Shown here: positions 41,713 through 46,161 of the stretch, in pieces
Layout: each line of letters starts with the position of its first letter
How positions within the stretch are numbered: position 1 is the stretch's first letter
Source: Desulfuromonadales bacterium
Lineage (GTDB): Bacteria > Desulfobacterota > Desulfuromonadia > Geobacterales > Pseudopelobacteraceae
NCBI GenBank assembly: GCA_013349325.1
Contig: DUZX01000029.1
Span: forward strand, 1-46,161
Direction of reading: 5' to 3'
DNA length: 46,161 bases
Made by a program: the position numbers and the translations under genes
Notes under the pieces: model-generated
Seen by the model: the letters and a program-made list of their open reading frames with translations, nothing else
What the model was told of the DNA's origin: nothing
Databases searched by the model: none

Positions 41713-44106
41713 TTATTTTGTTTTTTTCTTTTTTTGCTTCAACGACTCCTTTAAGCGCCGTTCGGCACGCGCAATCAACTGGGCATGACTACCTTCGACA
41801 CCTTCCCCGGCGTGCCCGCCACGCTGTTGATAGCTGCCATCTGCCAGCATCTCCCAGGCGGAGCGCTGGTCATTGAGGTGAATATCAAGAACTGTTCGCA
41901 TCTCCCTGGTCAGCGCAGGTGTTTCAATCGGACACATGACCTCTACGCGGGCCCCGAGATTGCGCTTCATGGCATCGGCAGAGGCGATGAAGTATTCATC
42001 GGAACCGGCATTGTGGAAGTAATAAATACGTGAATGTTCCAGAAAACGCCCCACGATACTGATGACGCGCACATTTTCGGAAAGGCCGCTGATCCTGGGA
42101 CGCAGTCGGCAGGTATCGCGGATGATCAGATCAATTTTTACCCCGGCCAGCGAGGCACGGTAGAGCGCCTTTACGATTTCCCCATCTTCCAGCGCATTCA
42201 TCTTGAACTGAATCAGGCCGCCCCCCTTTTCCTGGTGCTGGGCAATTTCACGTTCAATCTTTGCGATAAGCGCTTTTTTCAGCATGCCGGGCGCCGGTAC
42301 CAACTTCTGATATTTCCGTTTGGCCATAAAACCGGTCGTCAGGTAATTGAACAGCTCTGTAACATCTTCAGCAACAGTCTGATCACTGGTCAACAGTCCG
42401 ACATCGCTGTAGAGGCGGGCCGTATCTGCGTGATAATTGCCGGTGCCGATATGAACATAACGGCGCAGACCGCTGAAATCCTGACGTACGACCATAATCA
42501 CCTTACAGTGCGTCTTGAGCCCGACCACGCCGTAGGTAACATGAATGCCGGCCTGTTCCATTCGTTCTGCCAGCCGGATATTGGTGGCCTCATCAAAACG
42601 GGCCTTCAATTCGACCACCACCGTCACCTGCTTCCCGTTCTGGGCAGCCAGAATCAGGGCTTCGATAATGCGCCCCTGGCTGGAGGTGCGGTAGAGGGTC
42701 ATTTTGATGCCACGTACCTTGGGATCGGTGGCCGCCTCACGCAGGAAGCGCTCAACCGAGGTGGAAAAGGATTCGTAGGGGTGCTGCAGCAGGATCTCAC
42801 CGGCTTCACGGATGATGTGAAAAATGTTGCGCGCCGGTTGCAGCTGGGGATGGTCGATGGGATGATGCACCGGATCGTGCAGCCGCGCATAATCCAGCCG
42901 CGTCAATTCAAACAGGTCGCGCAGGGCCAGCATACCCGGCACCTCGAAGACATCATTTTCCTCATCCAGTTCCAATTCTGCCGCCAGACGACCACGATGC
43001 GCCGGGTCCATACCCTTGCCAATCTCCAGCCGCACAATCGGAGCAAAGCGGCGTTCCTTCAGCTCCGATTCAATCATCTCCAGCAGATCGTCAGCCTCAT
43101 CTTCGTCTTTTTCGGTATTGGCATTGCGCGTCACACGGAAGATTTCGCAGGCCACAATCTCCATACCGGGAAAGAGCATGTCCAGGTTGTTCATCATGAC
43201 ATCCTCGAGTCGGACGAAATGATCACCCTTTCCGACCCGGATAAAACGCGTAGTGCCAAGCCCCACGGGAACCTTGACCCGCACCAGTGATAATTCCCTG
43301 GCACGCGGATAGCGTACCGTCACGAGCAGATTGAGCGACAGATTTGAGATAAACGGAAAGGGGTGCGCCGGATCGATCGACTGCGGTGTTAATAACGGAA
43401 AGATTGTCTGGTAATACTGCTCTCGTAGTAGCGTGCGTTCCTTGGGCAGCAATTCGCTATACTCTTCTATAAGGATGTTTTTATCTTCCAGAAGAGAACG
43501 AATCTCTGCAAAGACCGCCTCCTTGCGCGCCTCAAGCTCACGGGTGACGACATGACACTCCTCTACCTGGCGCCGGGCAGTACGACCATCAAGCGTCAAC
43601 TCGCGCACACCAGCCTCAATCTGCTGTTTCAGACCGCCGATACGCTTCATAAAAAATTCATCCAGATTGCCGCTGACAATGGCGATAAACTTGAGCCGCT
43701 CCAAAAGCGGCGTACGTGGATCTTCGGCTTCATGCAACACACGGCGATTGAACTCCAGCCAGGTCAGTTCGCGATTGAGGTACCATTGATTGTCGGACAG
43801 ATCAAAATCGGTGTTGGTCACGCCGGGACCGGTCTCCTGTACCGCTCCCTTTGGCCGGACCTTTTTCGGCTTGACCGTATTGGGGGATACGCTACCGGAT
43901 TTTGCTTTCTTCGGTTTTATCGGTTTCACTTTTGATTTTGTTACTTTGGGCGTGGGGACTTTCGGTTTGCCGGGAGATTTTGTTGTGGCACGCTTCGCGG
44001 CTACACTCTTTGGTTTGGAATCTTTTTTTGCCGTAGCGCTCACCATTACGAGCGCATCGACCTGCTCCTCTTTGACAAACGGTGTGTTTTCAGATGTTTC
44101 AGTCAC
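41713..44106 (-). CDS. ppk: Polyphosphate kinase 1 with a basic N-terminal tail
   Basis: Makes polyphosphate from ATP. 797 residues from the GTG at 44106, which follows GGGAGG; typical enzymes have about 690. The core starts near 105 (NQWYLNRELTWLEFNRRVL) and includes LYRTSSQGRIIEAL, ELKARFDEATNI, GLKTHCKVIMVVR and VHIGTGNYHADTARLYSD with the phospho-acceptor His region. Residues about 25-90 are a Lys/Pro/Ser/Thr-rich tail with repeated KPK, TPK and KSK units, like histone H1 tails. The C-terminus also ends KQKKKKTK. The tail may bind nucleic acid or polyphosphate. It overlaps panE by 8 bases. Confidence 0.95.
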   Translation of the reverse strand: MTETSENTPFVKEEQVDALVMVSATAKKDSKPKSVAAKRATTKSPGKPKVPTPKVTKSKVKPIKPKKAKSGSVSPNTVKPKKVRPKGAVQETGPGVTNTDFDLSDNQWYLNRELTWLEFNRRVLHEAEDPRTPLLERLKFIAIVSGNLDEFFMKRIGGLKQQIEAGVRELTLDGRTARRQVEECHVVTRELEARKEAVFAEIRSLLEDKNILIEEYSELLPKERTLLREQYYQTIFPLLTPQSIDPAHPFPFISNLSLNLLVTVRYPRARELSLVRVKVPVGLGTTRFIRVGKGDHFVRLEDVMMNNLDMLFPGMEIVACEIFRVTRNANTEKDEDEADDLLEMIESELKERRFAPIVRLEIGKGMDPAHRGRLAAELELDEENDVFEVPGMLALRDLFELTRLDYARLHDPVHHPIDHPQLQPARNIFHIIREAGEILLQHPYESFSTSVERFLREAATDPKVRGIKMTLYRTSSQGRIIEALILAAQNGKQVTVVVELKARFDEATNIRLAERMEQAGIHVTYGVVGLKTHCKVIMVVRQDFSGLRRYVHIGTGNYHADTARLYSDVGLLTSDQTVAEDVTELFNYLTTGFMAKRKYQKLVPAPGMLKKALIAKIEREIAQHQEKGGGLIQFKMNALEDGEIVKALYRASLAGVKIDLIIRDTCRLRPRISGLSENVRVISIVGRFLEHSRIYYFHNAGSDEYFIASADAMKRNLGARVEVMCPIETPALTREMRTVLDIHLNDQRSAWEMLADGSYQQRGGHAGEGVEGSHAQLIARAERRLKESLKQKKKKTK

Positions 44107-45034
44107 TGCTACCTCCCGAAATAAACGATGATTCAATCTGCTCCAGTAACGTTGCCAGCATCTCCACCCTCGGCATCTCAAGTCCCTGTTGGGCACCTGA
44201 CACCAGCGGATTTCTAAAGATGGCAGAGATTTCGAGCTGTCGTCCCTCTTCGCGGTCAATCTGCATGGATGGTTTATAAAAGCCCATTTTGTCACTGAAT
44301 TCCAGCATACTATCGGCAAACTCCACCGGAATCGGTTTGGACAATCCCTGGGCATTGGCAGAGCAGATCACTTCCAGCATCAGTTCTCGGACCAGCTTCC
44401 TGGTCGCCGGAACTGATAACAACTGATCGACAGAATGCTGTAACAGGGAAGACAATCCATTAAAGGGGATATTCCAGACCAGTTTTTCCCAGCGAGCCCG
44501 TTTGAGATCATCGGTAGAACGGCACTCCATCCCGGCCTGCGTGAACATGGTCACCAAAGACACCACCCGCTCCGGATCGATGGGGCAGTATTCGCCAAGT
44601 ACAATCCGGCCGGCTCCAAGGTGATGAACCTCGCCCGGCGCGCCACGATTGGAACAGAGAAACGCCACGCCACCGATAATCCGCTCCGCTCCAAAAAGCT
44701 GCGCCAGCGCCTCCTCATTGCCAAGACCGTTCTGCAGCGTCAGAATCAGCGTCCCCTCTCCCACCAGCGGCGTGATAAGCTCATCGTAACGATCATTGGC
44801 AAAGGTTTTCAAACCGACCAGCACCAGATCAACCGGGCCGATCTCTTCTGGTGAGCGATAAGCCTGCACCACCGGCAGCTCGAAATCGCCATTGATCGAA
44901 AAAACTTTCAGGCCGCTACGTGAGACGGCATCATAGTCCCGCCGCAGCAGAAAATGCACATCCTCCCCGCCCCGCTGCAGCAGCGCCCCATAGTAAAGTC
45001 CCAGCGCACCCGCCCCTACAATTGCAATTCGCAT
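44099..45034 (-). CDS. panE: 2-dehydropantoate 2-reductase
   Basis: Reduces ketopantoate to pantoate with NADPH in pantothenate and CoA synthesis. 311 residues from the ATG at 45034, which follows GGAGA. The frame is open further up, but the NADP fold MRIAIVGAGALGLYYGALL starts here. Other motifs: LVLVGLKTFAND, LTLQNGLGNEEAL, and the catalytic Lys in RARWEKLVWNIPFNGLSSLL. The C-terminal DREEGRQLEISAIF region closes the active site. It is coupled to ppk by an 8-base overlap, an unusual pairing. Confidence 0.95.
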   Translation of the reverse strand: MRIAIVGAGALGLYYGALLQRGGEDVHFLLRRDYDAVSRSGLKVFSINGDFELPVVQAYRSPEEIGPVDLVLVGLKTFANDRYDELITPLVGEGTLILTLQNGLGNEEALAQLFGAERIIGGVAFLCSNRGAPGEVHHLGAGRIVLGEYCPIDPERVVSLVTMFTQAGMECRSTDDLKRARWEKLVWNIPFNGLSSLLQHSVDQLLSVPATRKLVRELMLEVICSANAQGLSKPIPVEFADSMLEFSDKMGFYKPSMQIDREEGRQLEISAIFRNPLVSGAQQGLEMPRVEMLATLLEQIESSFISGGSSD

Positions 45035-45084
45035 GTATGAGATCTCCTTCTTTAATCCAATAAAACATCCATTTGTACAAAAAC

Positions 45085-45110
45085 GTAGGGGCGATCCCGA
45101 CGGGTCGCTC
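45085..45110. repeat. Short hairpin repeat, GTAGGGGCG family
   Basis: GTAGGGGCGATCC-cgac-GGGTCGCTC forms a hairpin (GCGATCC with GGGTCGC) and shares GTAGGGGCGA with the element at 45180. It lies upstream of panE. Such units are dispersed repeats in many bacterial genomes. Confidence 0.6.
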
Positions 45111-45179
45111 TTGCTTGCAATCGGTCGAACCATCGGTGTTGCCGCACAAAAACCATCCATTTTATGAGGTCTTCAGTTT

Positions 45180-45297
45180 ATATTGCTTCGGTGGTTAAAT
45201 ATACGAATCGTAGGGGCGAACTGATGTTCGCCCAATTGGGGCGTATGCAATACGCCCCAACAACAGGGGTTTAAATATTTAACCGCCGGAGCAATAT
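45180..45297. repeat. Palindromic MITE-like element with 23-bp terminal inverted repeats
   Basis: The ends ATATTGCTTCGGTGGTTAAA (from 45180) and the reverse complement of 45275-45297 match at 21 of 23 bases. Inside are two perfect hairpins in tandem: GGGCGAAC/GTTCGCCC and GGGGCGTAT/ATACGCCCC. The whole 118 bases can fold into a stem carrying two hairpins. There is no coding capacity. It shares GTAGGGGCGA with the unit at 45085. Confidence 0.7.
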
Positions 45298-45378
45298 GTC
45301 TCATCTGTAGAAGCCAGATAGTACAACATTTCATATCAGCTGCAACAGGTTTGCGTGAGATGTACACTTTCACCACTA

Positions 45379-45876
45379 TTATTCGAAATCCAGCGGGCTT
45401 TTCGGTTCCTTTATCGTCCTGACCGGCACGCAGTGGGTATAGATCATGGTCGTTTTCAGACTGGTGTGCCCAAGCAGAGTCTGAATCACACGAATGTCGT
45501 ACCCAGCCTGCAGCAGATGGGTGGCGAAGGAGTGGCGGAAGATGTGGGAGGTGACTTTCTTGGGGATTTTTGCCTTGCGGACCGCATAATAAAGCGCTCT
45601 TTGCAAATCGGATTCATGGAGATGATAGCGTCGTCGTTCGCCATTTTCCGCAACCGTCAGTGTCCTCAGCGGAAAGAACCACTGATGGATATCCCATTCG
45701 AGCGAATCAGATTTTTCCTGGTAACCGGCTTCGGAATAGTGTGCCTTTCGAGAGATGTTCGGTTCTGTTTTTGATACTTCCATCCGTATCTGTTCTCTTG
45801 GTTCTGGGTGCAGAACCGTAGCAGGAGTTGAATCTGCCGACCTTACGTGCTCCAATTTGAGCATGTCGAAATACAA
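45379..45876 (-). pseudogene. Tyrosine recombinase, N-terminally truncated, integron-integrase-like
   Basis: The C-terminal about 115 residues resemble IntI-type integrases: [20 protein letters not shown], then [33 protein letters not shown] (HxxR box), [15 protein letters not shown] (box II His and nucleophile Tyr) and a final SPLDF. The N-terminal DNA-binding domain and the first catalytic Arg box are missing; the first about 55 residues of this frame look unrelated or degraded. It cannot be active alone. In 45877-46161 beyond it I see only a terminator-like hairpin (46015) and no cassette or clear att site. Confidence 0.8.
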
Positions 45877-46014
45877 AGATACCGCATGGTATGCAAGGCG
45901 TCTCTGGTCGAACGATTGATTTTTTTCCTTTAATTTATTGTTGAACTAAACCGCTTCGCGGGAACTTAAAGTCAAAAACGAATTCAATTCAAAACCTAAT
46001 AAAATCAGAACCAT

Positions 46015-46044
46015 AAAGGCGGCATTTTCGGATGCGGCCTTTTT
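46015..46044 (+). terminator. Terminator-like hairpin near the right edge
   Basis: AAAGGC-G-GCAT and ATGC-G-GCCTTT pair with one mismatch around TTTCGG, followed by a T run. No plus-strand gene lies between 45877 and here, so it either ends a small RNA or is a relic. Confidence 0.5.
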
Positions 46045-46161
46045 CTTTGTCTCTTTGATGAAGGTAGCCTCTTCGAGTCACGGAGCTGACGGCCTGATGG
46101 CCGACTAAATCAGGATCAACAACAAGATCATGATTTCGGCAAGATGAAGCATGTGTGATTG

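Noticed and set aside
42034-43290. Plus-strand open frame of 418 codons
   Set aside because: Antisense shadow of ppk with no domain and no ribosome site.
44107-44355. N-terminal extension of Ppk by 83 residues
   Set aside because: It lies inside panE in another frame; the GTG at 44106 has GGGAGG directly upstream.
45940-45946. GTTGAAC as an integron core (GTTRRRY) site next to the integrase
   Set aside because: A 7-base match is expected by chance and no paired inverse core or attC fold is visible.
46060-46125. Partial resemblance to a GEMM (cyclic dinucleotide) riboswitch
   Set aside because: Only CACGG and GATGGCCG-like pieces fit; the conserved first stem and its tetraloop and receptor are not found.

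Overview
The window looks like a chromosomal segment of a Geobacter-like anaerobe (Desulfuromonadota). The evidence is two sensors that carry c-type haem motifs (a chemoreceptor and a hybrid histidine kinase), a membrane-bound [NiFe] uptake hydrogenase, a C4-dicarboxylate-type TRAP transporter behind a sigma-54 promoter, and response regulators with a Cys-rich tail. This is read from protein families and sequence style, not from a database match. No rRNA, tRNA or CRISPR array was seen.

Left edge (1-4470): a scarred region. On the minus strand one open frame runs from 1242 off the left edge. It reads through a degenerate NifH-like protein, the middle of a group II intron reverse transcriptase, and what looks like the 5' end of a second group II intron placed just after the YADD motif. 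On the plus strand an intact ilvD is followed, with a 4-base overlap, by a wrecked leuC-leuD remnant.

4477-18413: a haem-binding chemoreceptor and uvrA (minus). Then come a phosphorelay operon of two hybrid kinases and two response regulators, a periplasmic MsrA, an MFS transporter and a methyltransferase (plus). 18550-21801: a sigma-54 promoter and the dctPQM TRAP operon, with a terminator between dctP and dctQM.

21872-34762 (minus): a long tightly packed gene string. Read in its own direction it is phosphatase, dppB, dppC, a lipid-linked glycosyltransferase, an NDP-hexose 2,3-dehydratase, a Gfo/Idh oxidoreductase, a GC-rich repeat cluster with a DUF559 scrap, a sugar aminotransferase, a methyltransferase, a TPR membrane protein, a B12-binding radical SAM protein and a polytopic membrane protein. 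I infer that the central genes make a 2-deoxy amino sugar and place it on a lipid carrier or surface glycan. This is the best candidate for an undescribed system.

34763-37700: a WYL-regulator scrap, then an ArsR-controlled operon (ArsR, a 32-residue ORF, a permease, a CDF exporter) with a perfect 32-bp palindromic operator. 37745-41520: a group IIC intron scrap sitting right behind the terminator of a hyaABC hydrogenase operon. The small subunit has Asp in place of a proximal-cluster Cys. 41713-45034: panE and ppk overlap by 8 bases, and Ppk has a histone-H1-like basic N-terminal tail. Right edge: palindromic repeat elements and an N-terminally truncated tyrosine recombinase resembling integron integrases.
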